A stretch of DNA of 46,256 nucleotides from Oscillospiraceae bacterium. Its GTDB lineage: Bacteria; Bacillota; Clostridia; Oscillospirales; Oscillospiraceae. The notes under the pieces were generated by a model that saw nothing but the letters and a program-made list of their open reading frames with translations, was not told the DNA's origin and did not search any database. Position 1 is the first letter of the stretch; every line of letters begins with the position of its first letter. The stretch is from assembly GCA_016293265.1 (NCBI GenBank), contig JAEDEN010000004.1:1-46256 (forward strand). The letters run 5' to 3'. A program made the translations under genes and the position numbers. This document shows positions 1 through 7,399 of the stretch, one piece after another.

Positions 1-313
1 CGGCGGCGTCGTTGACAGCCAGCTCAGCCAGCATCTTGCGGTTGATCTGGATGCCAGCGACCTTCAGGCCGTGCATGAAGGTGGAATAGTTCATGCCGTT
101 CATCTTGCAGGCGGCGGAGATACGGGTGATCCACAGGGAGCGGAAATCACGCTTCTTCAGGCGGCGACCCACATAAGCGTAGGTCAGGGACTTCATGACA
201 GCCTCATTGGCAACACGGAAGTGCTTGGAACGGGCACCCCAATAGCCCTTGGCCATCTTCAGGGTCTTATTTCTTCTCTTGCGCGTCATCATTGCGCCTT
301 TAACTCTTGCCAT
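1..313 (-). CDS. rplT: 50S ribosomal protein L20 (partial, C-terminus outside window)
   Basis: Assembly-type protein of the large ribosomal subunit, binding 23S rRNA; in Firmicutes L20 also represses its own operon. The 104 visible codons begin MARVKGAMMTRKRRNK and carry the very basic N-terminal extension and the YWGARSKHFRVA block typical of L20, which is usually 117-119 residues, so about 14 residues lie beyond the left edge. Start ATG at 313-311 is preceded by an AGGAGG-type site at about 321-327. It is the last gene of infC-rpmI-rplT, 34 bases after rpmI. Identification is secure from sequence and gene order. Confidence 0.97.
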   Translation of the reverse strand, partial: MARVKGAMMTRKRRNKTLKMAKGYWGARSKHFRVANEAVMKSLTYAYVGRRLKKRDFRSLWITRISAACKMNGMNYSTFMHGLKVAGIQINRKMLAELAVNDAA

Positions 314-347
314 TGTAAAAAGCCTCCTATTCTAAACGTTTCGTATC

Positions 348-545
348 TTACTTGTAGGGGATCATCTTGCGGACAGTAGCCTCGTTGGTGGTATCCGCAT
401 AACCGCCTGCGCGCAGACGACGAGTACGCTTGGTATCCTTCTTGGTGAGGATGTGGCTCTTGAAGGCCTTGGCGCGCTTGACCTTGCCGGTCTTGGTCAG
501 GTTGAATCTCTTCTTGGCACCGCTATGGGTTTTCAGCTTAGGCAT
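348..545 (-). CDS. rpmI: 50S ribosomal protein L35
   Basis: Small basic large-subunit ribosomal protein of 65 residues, the normal family length. The sequence starts MPKLKTHSGAKKRF and ends in the conserved KMIPYK, both typical of L35. The ATG is preceded by a GGAGCTACT-type site just upstream (546-556). It lies between infC (47-base gap) and rplT (34-base gap), the classic order, so it is translated from the infC transcript and probably subject to the same leader control. Confidence 0.97.
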   Translation of the reverse strand: MPKLKTHSGAKKRFNLTKTGKVKRAKAFKSHILTKKDTKRTRRLRAGGYADTTNEATVRKMIPYK

Positions 546-592
546 AGTAGTAGCTCCTTCCGTGTATTAAAAAGTTCTGTCGAATGTGCGAT

Positions 593-1111
593 TTACTTGC
601 CGCTCTTGGGAGTCAGGACGATGGACATCATCCGGCCTTCCATTTTGGCAGGCTTATCCAGGTTGGCATTCTCGGTGCACTGGGCGGCAAACCGGTCCAG
701 CAGTTCCTTGCCGATGTCGGTATGGGCCATCTCACGACCACGGAAGCGGACGGAAACCTTTACGCGGTTGCCGTCAGCGATGAACTTCTGGGCATTCTTG
801 AGTTTCGTATTGAAATCTCCAACGTCAATGCCGGGAGACATACGGATCTCCTTAATCTCCACCACATGCTGGTTCTTCTTGGCTTCCTTTTCCCGCTTGC
901 TCTGCTCGAAGCGGAACTTACCGTAGTTCATCAGCTTGCAGACCGGGGGGACTGCCTGAGGTGAAATTTTGACCAGGTCAAGGCCCTGCTCATCGGCGAT
1001 CCGCAAAGCCTCAGCGGAGGCCATGATGCCGAGCTGCTCGCCCTGGGAACCAATCAGCCGAATCTCCTTGTCGTTGATCTCCTCGTTCAGTTCATGCACT
1101 TGCTTACTAAT
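593..1111 (-). CDS. infC: Translation initiation factor IF-3 (ATT start codon)
   Basis: IF-3 binds the 30S subunit, keeps subunits apart and rejects non-standard start codons. The N-domain (ELNEEINDKEIRLIG..), the linker (KFRFEQSKREKEAKKNQ) and the C-domain (EIRMSPGIDVGDF.., VSVRFRGREM) are all present, 172 residues in total. I place the start at ATT (1111-1109), because a strong GGAGGT (1126-1121) sits 9 bases upstream. A TTG at 1132 gives seven extra residues, but it overlaps that ribosome site and has none of its own. An ATT/ATC/ATA-type start is a known hallmark of infC that lets IF-3 control its own synthesis. It is first in the operon with rpmI and rplT. Confidence 0.95.
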   Translation of the reverse strand: MSKQVHELNEEINDKEIRLIGSQGEQLGIMASAEALRIADEQGLDLVKISPQAVPPVCKLMNYGKFRFEQSKREKEAKKNQHVVEIKEIRMSPGIDVGDFNTKLKNAQKFIADGNRVKVSVRFRGREMAHTDIGKELLDRFAAQCTENANLDKPAKMEGRMMSIVLTPKSGK

Positions 1112-1267
1112 GGTCGAAGCACCTCCATCCAAAAATCACAAAACGCGGATACCGAACCGGCACCCGCGCAACAACAAACTGCCTTCCGGCAGCCTGATAA
1201 CGACGTTGTGAACCTCTTTGCCTGTGGCGGGAGGTGAGGCGGATGCATAGGCCTTCTTTGTTTTGCT
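1112..1267 (-). promoter_or_regulatory. infC-rpmI-rplT 5' leader, probable L20-type attenuator
   Basis: About 155 bases of untranslated RNA lie between the predicted transcription start (about 1266) and the infC start. The segment holds a GCC/GGC-rich upper part (complement of 1180-1240) and a 9-bp terminator hairpin just before the ribosome site. In Bacillus subtilis the same operon is attenuated when L20 binds its leader, and this architecture fits. The L20 contact structure was not resolved here, so the ligand is inferred from the family. Confidence 0.7.
1131..1167 (-). terminator. Intrinsic terminator inside the infC leader
   Basis: On the minus strand GCGGGTGCC (1167-1159) pairs with GGTATCCGC (1153-1145) around a GGUUC-type loop, followed by GTTTTGTGATTTTT. 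It lies between the promoter and the first gene, so it must be conditional. Confidence 0.75.
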
Positions 1268-1272
1268 GGTTT

Positions 1273-1301
1273 AGTATACCAGCCCCCTTCTCCTTTGTCA
1301 A
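1273..1301 (-). promoter_or_regulatory. Sigma-70/SigA promoter of infC operon
   Basis: Minus-strand TTGACA (1301-1296), 17-base spacer, TATACT (1278-1273): essentially consensus. Confidence 0.88.
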
Positions 1302-1399
1302 CTGTTTTTTTGCTTATTTTTTGCGTTTTGCTGTATCTTTTTCTTTTCTTCCGGCAATACTACCCACTGTACTCAAAAGGTACAGAAGGAGGTGTCCTT

Positions 1400-1507
1400 A
1401 TGCAGAACAACCGTGAGAATAACCAGAAGAACAACCAGAAGGATCAGAACCAGCAGAACGAGCAGCGCAATCAGAATGAGCGCAACCAGAAGGAAAACCG
1501 TAAGTGA
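1400..1507 (+). CDS. Small Asn/Gln-rich hydrophilic protein (35 aa), unknown function
   Basis: A 35-residue frame starting MQNNRENNQK consists almost only of N, Q, K, R, E and D, with degenerate NQK/NEQR repeats and no hydrophobic core. It is preceded by an excellent ribosome site (GAAGGAGGTG, 1385-1394) and followed eight bases later by a perfect intrinsic terminator, so it looks like a genuine monocistronic small gene. The composition recalls small acid-soluble or disordered spore proteins of Clostridia, but I do not recognise a family. No good promoter was identified upstream. Confidence 0.72.
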   Translation: MQNNRENNQKNNQKDQNQQNEQRNQNERNQKENRK

Positions 1508-1514
1508 CGAAAAA

Positions 1515-1546
1515 GCCGCGGCAGGAGCGACCTGCCGCGGTTTTTT
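1515..1546 (+). terminator. Intrinsic terminator after small Asn/Gln-rich gene
   Basis: CCGCGGCAGG (1516-1525) pairs with CCTGCCGCGG (1531-1540) around AGCGA, followed by six T. Confidence 0.92.
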
Positions 1547-1563
1547 ACATCAAACAGAAACGG

Positions 1564-2433
1564 TCAAAGCCCCCGCCAGGATTCAGGCCGCAGACGGCTC
1601 CGGTCCGACTCGGCCCGGCAGATCTCGGCAAGCATGGCATCCCGGTCCGCATTCAGCGTACCCTTGAGCACAAGATAGTTGGAGGCATGGTTCATGCGGA
1701 AAACACTGCCCGGCGTGTCCAGATGCTCCACCAAAAGCCTTGTCTCCTGCAGGACCTCTCTCTGGTCCAGCAAGGAAAATCGGCCCGTATGCACCCAGTC
1801 GTAAAGCGGCGTCCCCTCCTCCACCATCAGCGTCAGCATACCGATATACTCGGGGTTCATGGCGTTGAAAGCCTCCGCCGTTTCCAGGGCATGGCGCTCC
1901 AGCAGTTCCTTTCCCCCGAGGCCGGTAATGGCGGTGACGGAAAGAGCGATGCCGCAGCGGCGCACCTTCCGGCCCATTTCCACAATCTCCGCTGCGGTAT
2001 GGCCCTTGCACATCAGCTTCAGCACCTCGTCGCAGCCGGATTCCAGGCCCATATACACCATGGAAAGGCCCTTTGCCCGCAGAGTCTTCAGCTCCTCTTC
2101 CGTGCGTATGCGGATGCTGGAGGGCGAAGCATAACAGGTGACCTGGCGGCACTCCGGAAACAGCTCCCGGACCGTATCCAGGATGGTACACAGTTCATGG
2201 GCCTTCCGCACCAGGGCGTCGCCGTCCGCCAGAAATACCTTTTCGACGCAGGGATAAACCTGCCGCGCCATGCGGAAATCCTCCAGCACCTCCTCCAGGG
2301 GACGGATAGCAAAGTGCTTTTCCTTATACATACTGCAAAATGCGCAGGTATTGTGGCTGCAGCCGTAGGTCACCTGGACGATGAGGCTCCGCGCCTCAGA
2401 GGGCGGACGGTAAACGCTGCCGTAGTATCTCAT
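1564..2433 (-). CDS. Radical SAM protein
   Basis: 289-residue radical S-adenosylmethionine enzyme of unassigned substrate. The cluster motif is C25-x4-C30-x2-C33 (VTYGCSHNTCAFCSMY), a one-residue-longer variant of CxxxCxxC found in a family of Elp3-fold radical SAM proteins. A glycine-rich SAM segment (VYMGLESGCDEVLKL) and ITGLGGKE follow. The start ATG overlaps the stop of the upstream aminotransferase gene by the ATGA arrangement, so the two are translationally coupled. There is no tram or B12 domain. The closest description is a COG1032-like radical SAM protein; the reaction is unknown. Confidence 0.85.
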   Translation of the reverse strand: MRYYGSVYRPPSEARSLIVQVTYGCSHNTCAFCSMYKEKHFAIRPLEEVLEDFRMARQVYPCVEKVFLADGDALVRKAHELCTILDTVRELFPECRQVTCYASPSSIRIRTEEELKTLRAKGLSMVYMGLESGCDEVLKLMCKGHTAAEIVEMGRKVRRCGIALSVTAITGLGGKELLERHALETAEAFNAMNPEYIGMLTLMVEEGTPLYDWVHTGRFSLLDQREVLQETRLLVEHLDTPGSVFRMNHASNYLVLKGTLNADRDAMLAEICRAESDRSRLRPESWRGL

Positions 2434-3704
2434 ACGCCCAGCTTCTCAAGGGCTGCCATCTTCAAGCAGGTGCAGAACACCTCGGCGGCCTGCTGCAGCT
2501 CCTCCACAGGGGGCAGAGAGGGCGCGATGCGGATGTTGCTGTCCTGGGGGTCCTTGCCATAGGGGAAGGTGGCCCCGGCGCCGGTCATAGTGACGCCCGC
2601 CTCCTTGCAAAGGGCCAGAGTGCGCTTGGCAGTGCCGGGCATGGCATTCAGAGAGATAAAATAGCCGCCCTTAGGATGGCGCCAGGAGGCCGTTTCCGTG
2701 GGGGCCACCTCCCTGTCCAGCGTATCCAGCACCGCCCGGAACTTGGGCGCAAGGACCGCAGCGTGACGCTTCATCAGCTCCAGGGTATGGGCCTTATCCT
2801 TGAGATAGAGGACATGGCGCTGCTGGTTGACCTTATCAAAGCTGATGACCTGGATGCTCAGAAGCTTTGTCATATAGGCAAGGTTGGCCTCGGAGGTGGC
2901 AAAGCAGGAAATGCCGCTGCCGGGCAGCGTCACCTTGGAGGTAGAGGCAAACTCGAAAACCATATCGGGGTTGCCTGCTTCAGCGCAGAGGGAGATGATG
3001 TCCGGGAAGGGGACATAGTCGCCTTCCAGCTCGTGGATGCAGTAGGCGTTATCCCACATAATGGTAAAGTCGGGAGCGGCGGGCTTCAGGGCCGCCATGC
3101 GGCGGATGGTCTTCTCAGAATAGATAACGCCCTCCGGGTTGGAGTACTTGGGCACACACCAGATGCCCTTCACGGCGCTGTCCTTTACGGCCTCTTCCAC
3201 GGCGTCCATGTCAGGGCCTTCCTCCGTCATGGGGATGGTGATGAGCTCAAAGCCAAAGGACTCCGTCACCTTGAAGTGGCGGTCATAGCCGGGAGCGGGG
3301 CACAGCCACTTCACCTTCTCCTCCCTGCACCAGGGACGCTGGCTGTGGAGCAGGCCATGGGTGTAGGCCTTGGAGATGGTATCATACATCAGCTGCAGGC
3401 TGGAGTTTCCGCCTGCAAAGACCTGCTCCGGCTTGCAGTCCAGGATCTCCGCAAACAGGCGCTTTGCGGCGGGAAGGCCGGCGGTCTCGCCATAGTTTCG
3501 TACATCAATCCCGTCGGAGACATAATCTTCGGGTTTTTGCATCAGGGTAAAGATATCGCTCACCATGTCCAGCTGGGCCTTGCCGGGCTTGCCCCGGGCC
3601 ATGTTCAGCTTCAGCCCCAGGGCTTTCAGATCCTCAAACTTCTTTGCCAGGGCGGCATATTCCTCCCTGCGCTCCTGCGGGGTCATCTTAGCATAAGCAG
3701 TCAT
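2430..3704 (-). CDS. PLP-dependent class I/II aminotransferase (aspartate aminotransferase Ic-like)
   Basis: 424-residue fold-type I PLP enzyme. Visible landmarks: NMARGKPGKAQLDM near residue 35, GGNSSLQLMYD (99-109), NPEGVIYSEKT (N189), the DNAY motif (D218, Y221) and the Schiff-base lysine in STSKVTLPGSG (K257). This organisation resembles the aspartate aminotransferase type Ic/MocR-like group. The ATG at 3704 was chosen because AAAGGA lies 8 bases upstream; a longer frame to 3836 has no site and would overlap the promoter. Operon with the radical SAM gene downstream. The amino acid substrate cannot be read from sequence. Confidence 0.9.
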   Translation of the reverse strand: MTAYAKMTPQERREEYAALAKKFEDLKALGLKLNMARGKPGKAQLDMVSDIFTLMQKPEDYVSDGIDVRNYGETAGLPAAKRLFAEILDCKPEQVFAGGNSSLQLMYDTISKAYTHGLLHSQRPWCREEKVKWLCPAPGYDRHFKVTESFGFELITIPMTEEGPDMDAVEEAVKDSAVKGIWCVPKYSNPEGVIYSEKTIRRMAALKPAAPDFTIMWDNAYCIHELEGDYVPFPDIISLCAEAGNPDMVFEFASTSKVTLPGSGISCFATSEANLAYMTKLLSIQVISFDKVNQQRHVLYLKDKAHTLELMKRHAAVLAPKFRAVLDTLDREVAPTETASWRHPKGGYFISLNAMPGTAKRTLALCKEAGVTMTGAGATFPYGKDPQDSNIRIAPSLPPVEELQQAAEVFCTCLKMAALEKLGV

Positions 3705-3740
3705 TGGTATCATCCTTTCCAAGTATGGTTTTTCCTGCTT

Positions 3741-3770
3741 AGTATACCCCATGCGGGCATAGGAGTGCAA
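3741..3770 (-). promoter_or_regulatory. Promoter of aminotransferase-radical SAM operon
   Basis: TTGCAC (3770-3765), 18-base spacer, TATACT (3746-3741) on the minus strand, 36 bases upstream of the chosen start. Confidence 0.8.
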
Positions 3771-3794
3771 GAGCTTTCCGTCTCTTTCTCTCCG

Positions 3795-3826
3795 AAAAAA
3801 CCGCCCCGCCGGCTTGACCGGCGGGG
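3795..3826 (-). terminator. Intrinsic terminator downstream of the Cys/Thr-rich small gene
   Basis: CCCCGCCGG (3826-3818 on the minus strand) pairs with CCGGCGGGG (3812-3804), followed by CGG and a T6 tract (3800-3795). Confidence 0.9.
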
Positions 3827-3845
3827 ACAGCTTCATTGATAGAAT

Positions 3846-4184
3846 TTATAGAAAGCAGACACCGGCGCTATTTTCCCCGGCACAGGCGATGGTAGTCGTC
3901 TTCGGATCCGCCTCTGCGTTGAAACGGATCGGGATGTTCAGACACACCCGCTGAACCACGGTAACCGTGCAGCTCAGGCCGTCGGCGGCGGTGGAGCAGG
4001 TGACTTCGGGGCTTCCCTGGCAGGTGGTGGTGATGGTTCCCACAGTCGCCACCGGAGTGACGATCAGGGGCTGGGAGATCTCCACACACTGCATGGCAGT
4101 CTTGTCATAACTGGTGGGAGGATTGGTATCCGTTCCCTGATACGGAAGGATGGGTTCGTGCTCATAGACCTCGTTGATATGCAA
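3846..4184 (-). CDS. Hypothetical Cys/Thr-rich small protein, possibly spore-associated
   Basis: About 112 residues with no recognised domain. The N-terminus is LHINEVYEHEPILPYQG, followed by NPPTSYDKTAMQCVEI and a beta-type Thr/Val-rich body with six cysteines. No signal peptide or membrane segment. The TTG start at 4184 is preferred because GAGGG lies 7 bases upstream. A GTG at 4229 gives 127 residues and has only a weak AGGA. The gene has its own terminator and a SigK-like promoter candidate at 4235-4262, which would fit a late-sporulation or coat role; that is inference. Confidence 0.7.
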   Translation of the reverse strand: MHINEVYEHEPILPYQGTDTNPPTSYDKTAMQCVEISQPLIVTPVATVGTITTTCQGSPEVTCSTAADGLSCTVTVVQRVCLNIPIRFNAEADPKTTTIACAGENSAGVCFL

Positions 4185-4234
4185 AACGGTTCCCTCGTTT
4201 CCTTGAGATTGCAGTCGGTATCCGGCCACACACC

Positions 4235-4262
4235 ATCCTATGCCGAATACGGAATTTTGGTG
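4235..4262 (-). promoter_or_regulatory. Possible sporulation-type (SigK-like) promoter
   Basis: Minus-strand CACC (4262-4259), 15 bases, then GCATAGGAT (4243-4235). This approximates the SigK pattern mACm-N16-gCATAnnaTa, with the spacer one base short. No SigA-type promoter is visible here. Confidence 0.35.
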
Positions 4263-4352
4263 AAATGGCTTCTTCCTTTTTCGACACCAAAGTGTTAAGA
4301 TATAGTCAAAAAATGATATCTTCTATGCTGCAGACTGGGAAAGGAACGCTCT

Positions 4353-5723
4353 ATGGACACATTTGAAAACAAGCAGGAAAGAAAATTTCACCAGATGACG
4401 GAAACTCCCGTGGGGCGGTTGATCTGCCGTCTGGCGCTTCCCTGCATTGTGAGTATGCTCATCACTTCATTTTACAATATGGCCGATACCTATTTTGTGG
4501 GAATGCTGGACAGCAACAGCGCCACGGGTGCTGTCGGCGTTGTCTTTTCCCTGATGGCCGTCATCCAGGCCGTCGGTTTTTTCTATGGCCACGGCAGCGG
4601 CAACTATATTTCCCGGGAGCTTGGCAGCCACCACACGGAGGAGGCCTCCAAAATGGCCTCCACCGGCTTTTTCTTCGCCCTTCTCAGCGGCGCGGTCATC
4701 TGTGTCCTGGGTCTTATCTTTCTGGAGCCCCTGACCTACCTTCTCGGCTCCACGGAAACCATCCTTCCCTATGCCAAATCCTATCTTCGCATCATTCTGA
4801 TCGGCGCACCGTGGATGACGGCTTCCCTGGTTCTCAACAACCAGCTGCGCTTCCAGGGCAGCGCCGCCTACGGCATGATTGGCATCACCATCGGCGCTGT
4901 CTTGAACATCGCCCTGGACCCCCTTTTTATTTTCGTCTTCCACATGGGCATCGCAGGAGCGGCGCTGGCCACCATTATCAGCCAATTTGTTAGTTTCTGC
5001 ACTCTGCTGATCCAATGCACCAAGGGCGGCAATATCGCCATCCATTTCTCCAATTTTGCTCCCAAGTGGTATTATTTTCGCTTGATCGTCCAAGGTGGAC
5101 TCCCCTCCCTGGGGCGGCAGGGCCTTGCTTCTCTTTCCACCATCTGCCTCAACCGGGCCGCAGGACCCTACGGTGATGCGGCTATCGCCGCCATGAGTGT
5201 GGTGCAGCGCATCGCCATGTTCGGCGGCAGTGCCATGATCGGCTTTGGCCAGGGCTTCCAGCCGGTGTGCGGCTTCAATTACGGTGCCAAGCTCTATGAG
5301 CGGGTCAAGCAGGGCTTCTGGTTCTGCGTAAAGGTTTCTGCCCTGTTTCTCCTCTGTGTCAGCGCTCTGGGTGCCTTTTTTGCCCCCCAGCTCATCGCCC
5401 TGTTCCGGGATGACCCCCAGGTCATCGCTTTCGGCACCACGGCTCTCCGCCTCCAATGCCTTACCTTCCCCCTCTTAAGCTGGGTCGTTATGAGCAATAT
5501 GATGACCCAGGCCATTGGAAAAACGGTGCCCGCCACCTTCCTGGCCGTGGCGCGGCAAGGCCTGTTCTTTATCCCCACGGTCTTGATCCTTCCGCTTTTC
5601 CTGGACTTTTTCGGCGTGCAGATCACGCAGAGCATCTCCGATATACTCTCCTTCCTCTGCGCCGTCCCCCTTCAGCTGCATGTGATGCAGGAGATGAACA
5701 CCCTGTCTCAGCCCTCCAAGTAA
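4353..5723 (+). CDS. MATE family efflux transporter
   Basis: 456-residue, 12-helix multidrug and toxic compound extrusion protein of the cytoplasmic membrane, driven by a Na+ or H+ gradient in known members. The start region (TPVGRLICRLALPCIVSMLITSFYNMADTYFVG) and the second-half copy (GGLPSLGRQGLASLSTICLNRAAG) show the two-lobed MatE duplication; GFGQGFQPVCGFNYGAK is a family signature of the second lobe. Length is normal. The ATG has AAAGGA 8 bases upstream. Single gene with its own terminator, divergent from the Cys/Thr-rich gene. Substrate unknown. Confidence 0.93.
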   Translation: MDTFENKQERKFHQMTETPVGRLICRLALPCIVSMLITSFYNMADTYFVGMLDSNSATGAVGVVFSLMAVIQAVGFFYGHGSGNYISRELGSHHTEEASKMASTGFFFALLSGAVICVLGLIFLEPLTYLLGSTETILPYAKSYLRIILIGAPWMTASLVLNNQLRFQGSAAYGMIGITIGAVLNIALDPLFIFVFHMGIAGAALATIISQFVSFCTLLIQCTKGGNIAIHFSNFAPKWYYFRLIVQGGLPSLGRQGLASLSTICLNRAAGPYGDAAIAAMSVVQRIAMFGGSAMIGFGQGFQPVCGFNYGAKLYERVKQGFWFCVKVSALFLLCVSALGAFFAPQLIALFRDDPQVIAFGTTALRLQCLTFPLLSWVVMSNMMTQAIGKTVPATFLAVARQGLFFIPTVLILPLFLDFFGVQITQSISDILSFLCAVPLQLHVMQEMNTLSQPSK

Positions 5724-6027
5724 AAAGCGCCCTTTCAAAAGCTCTGTTCCGAAGCTTTATCTGTGCCGGAGTACGATATGTTTAACCGGTATTTAAAAGA
5801 AACCGTAATGGGATGTTAAGCTTCAATTCACCGTGCGGCGGCCGCATTAAAAGCGGCCGCCGCTCTTTTTATCGGGCTCAACAAAGAATTGAACCGGCAG
5901 GTGTACGGCAGCAGAAACAATTCCAAAACGGATGTTCAGATGTAAATTTACATTCTTTTTCTGATAGTTCCGGCTCTCCCCAAAAACGAAAGGCCAGGGG
6001 CGGTTTTGAAGGCCGGAAGGAAGCACG
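5724..6027. other. Intergenic region between MATE gene and kinase-like gene
   Basis: About 300 bases without a supported gene. It contains the MATE terminator (5835-5870) and otherwise nothing recognisable. A 13-codon frame at 5779-5820 with a weak GGAG is noted but not called. Confidence 0.6.
5835..5870 (+). terminator. Intrinsic terminator downstream of MATE gene
   Basis: GCGGCGGCCGC (5835-5845) pairs with GCGGCCGCCGC (5853-5863) around ATTAAAA, followed by TCTTTTT. Confidence 0.9.
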
Positions 6028-6051
6028 AAAAAAGGATACCCGAAGGTATCC
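6028..6051 (-). terminator. Intrinsic terminator of cytidylate-kinase-like gene
   Basis: GGATACC/GGTATCC 7-bp stem with a four-base loop and a T6 tract on the minus strand (6033-6028); T4 on the other side, so it can work in both directions. Confidence 0.82.
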
Positions 6052-6063
6052 TTTTCGATGGCG

Positions 6064-6720
6064 TTACTTTGCAGGACGGGTAGGGTCGATCTCCGTAGGA
6101 CTGGGGATGGGATGTTCCTTGTGCTCCACCATGGCGCGGATCAGCTCCACGGTGCCGCCGAGGCCCAGGTAGCTGGAGTCCAGGCAATAATCATAGCTTT
6201 CCACCGCGCCCCACTTCTGGGAGGAATAGTACTCATAATAGGAAGCGCGGCGCTTATCCGTTTTGTTAATCAGGGCCTTGGCTTTCTCCGGTGTCAGATT
6301 CTGCCGCTGGGCAACACGCTGGATGCGCACATCCAGCGGCGCATGGATGAAAAGGCTCAAAAGGTTCGGATTGTCCGCCAAGGCATAGTCCGCGCAGCGG
6401 CCGATGATGACGCAGGGGCCCTTTTCCGCGATGTGGCGGACGGTATCAAAGGTGGCAAGGTAGACCTGCTGCTCCAGCGAATCCCCCACGCCGGTGCCGG
6501 GCACCGCAAACATGTAGGAATCCATGGCGATGGAATAGAGCAGGCTCTTAGGACGCTCGTCAAAATTCTCCAAGATCTTTTCACAAAGGCCGCTCTTCTT
6601 GGCAGCCTCCTGCAAAAGCTCCTTGTCGTAAAAGGGGATGCCAAGCTCCTTGGCCACGCGGATACCCACTTCCTTGCCGCCGCTGCCAAACTGGCGTCCA
6701 ATGGTGATAATGGTTTTCAT
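6064..6720 (-). CDS. Cytidylate kinase-like family protein (P-loop nucleotide kinase)
   Basis: 218-residue P-loop protein starting MKTIITIGRQFGSGGKEVG; the GRQFGSGG loop is the distinctive phosphate-binding motif of the cytidylate-kinase-like family, which is separate from true Cmk. A DKELLQEAAKKSG segment follows, then IIGRCADYAL, DVRIQRVAQRQNLT and a lid-like ALINKTDKRRASYYEYYS. The ATG at 6720 is chosen because GGAGG lies 8 bases upstream. It is monocistronic, with its own promoter and terminator. The nucleotide substrate is unproven; this family is common in gut Firmicutes and largely uncharacterised. Confidence 0.85.
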   Translation of the reverse strand: MKTIITIGRQFGSGGKEVGIRVAKELGIPFYDKELLQEAAKKSGLCEKILENFDERPKSLLYSIAMDSYMFAVPGTGVGDSLEQQVYLATFDTVRHIAEKGPCVIIGRCADYALADNPNLLSLFIHAPLDVRIQRVAQRQNLTPEKAKALINKTDKRRASYYEYYSSQKWGAVESYDYCLDSSYLGLGGTVELIRAMVEHKEHPIPSPTEIDPTRPAK

Positions 6721-6799
6721 AGAATCGCCCTCCTTCAAGATTTCCTACAACCTGCCGCCCCCTGACGGAGGGACGGGCGGCGCGGTTTTTGTTGGAATC

Positions 6800-6828
6800 A
6801 TTATACCACAAACCCCCAAAATCGTCAA
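6800..6828 (-). promoter_or_regulatory. Promoter of cytidylate-kinase-like gene
   Basis: TTGACG (6828-6823), 17-base spacer, TATAAT (6805-6800). The transcribed leader then holds a GCCGCCC/GGGCGGC hairpin (about 6752-6780) of unknown role. Confidence 0.88.
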
Positions 6829-6833
6829 ATGGA

Positions 6834-6859
6834 ACAAGGCGCCCTTTCGGACGCCTTGT
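6834..6859 (-). terminator. Possible weak terminator after xdhC
   Basis: ACAAGGCG (6859-6852) pairs with CGCCTTGT (6841-6834) on the minus strand; the following TCC is only weakly T-rich, so termination is uncertain. Confidence 0.4.
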
Positions 6860-6904
6860 ATCAGGGCAAACAAGTGTTTATCACGCCACGCTGAATCTCT
6901 GTAT

Positions 6905-7399
6905 TTACTGAGGCCTACCCAGACGGCGGTTCATGGTCTTTTTCACTGCCCGGAGGATGTTTTCATAGCCGGTGCAGCGGCAAAGGTGGCCGGAGAGGAG
7001 CTTCCGCAGCTCTTCATCGGTATACGCTTTTCCACTTTCCAGAATCTCCCATGCCGTGAGCAGGAAGCCTGGGGTGCAGAAGCCGCACTGGATGGCCGCC
7101 TCCTCCACGAAGGCCTGCTGGATATCGGAAAGCTCCCCGTTTTCACCCAGGAGCCCTTCCAAGGTCAGGACGTGTTTTCCCTCCGCCCAGACGGCAAGGT
7201 AAATACAGGAGTTGAAGGCCTCACCGTCAATGAGGACGGTGCAGGCGCCGCACTCTCCCACCTCGCAGCCCTTTTTCACGCTGGTCATCCGGAAATCGTT
7301 GCGGAGCAGGTCTGTGAGGGACGCCCGGACGTCCACCACACGTTCCACATCTTTTCCATTCAGGTTAAAGCTGACAGTCTGGTACTGGGTCTTTTCCAT
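6905..7399 (-). CDS. xdhC: Xanthine dehydrogenase-type molybdenum hydroxylase, [2Fe-2S] subunit
   Basis: 164-residue electron-transfer subunit with two [2Fe-2S] sites. The plant-ferredoxin-like domain has C45-x4-C50-x2-C53 and C65 (KKGCEVGECGAC); the helical domain has C105-x2-C108 and C140-x-C142 (QCGFCTPG, CRCTGY). It passes electrons from the Mo subunit to the flavin subunit. The ATG at 7399 overlaps the stop of the flavin-subunit gene (TGATG), with GGAGGTG upstream; a GTG one codon earlier is less likely. Third gene of the xdhA-xdhB-xdhC operon. The substrate (xanthine, another purine or N-heterocycle) is not determined by this subunit. Confidence 0.92.
   Translation of the reverse strand: MEKTQYQTVSFNLNGKDVERVVDVRASLTDLLRNDFRMTSVKKGCEVGECGACTVLIDGEAFNSCIYLAVWAEGKHVLTLEGLLGENGELSDIQQAFVEEAAIQCGFCTPGFLLTAWEILESGKAYTDEELRKLLSGHLCRCTGYENILRAVKKTMNRRLGRPQ

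Noticed and set aside
5779..5820. 13-codon frame MFNRYLKETVMGC with GGAG upstream
   Set aside because: Too short to support, with no promoter and no partner gene for a peptide.
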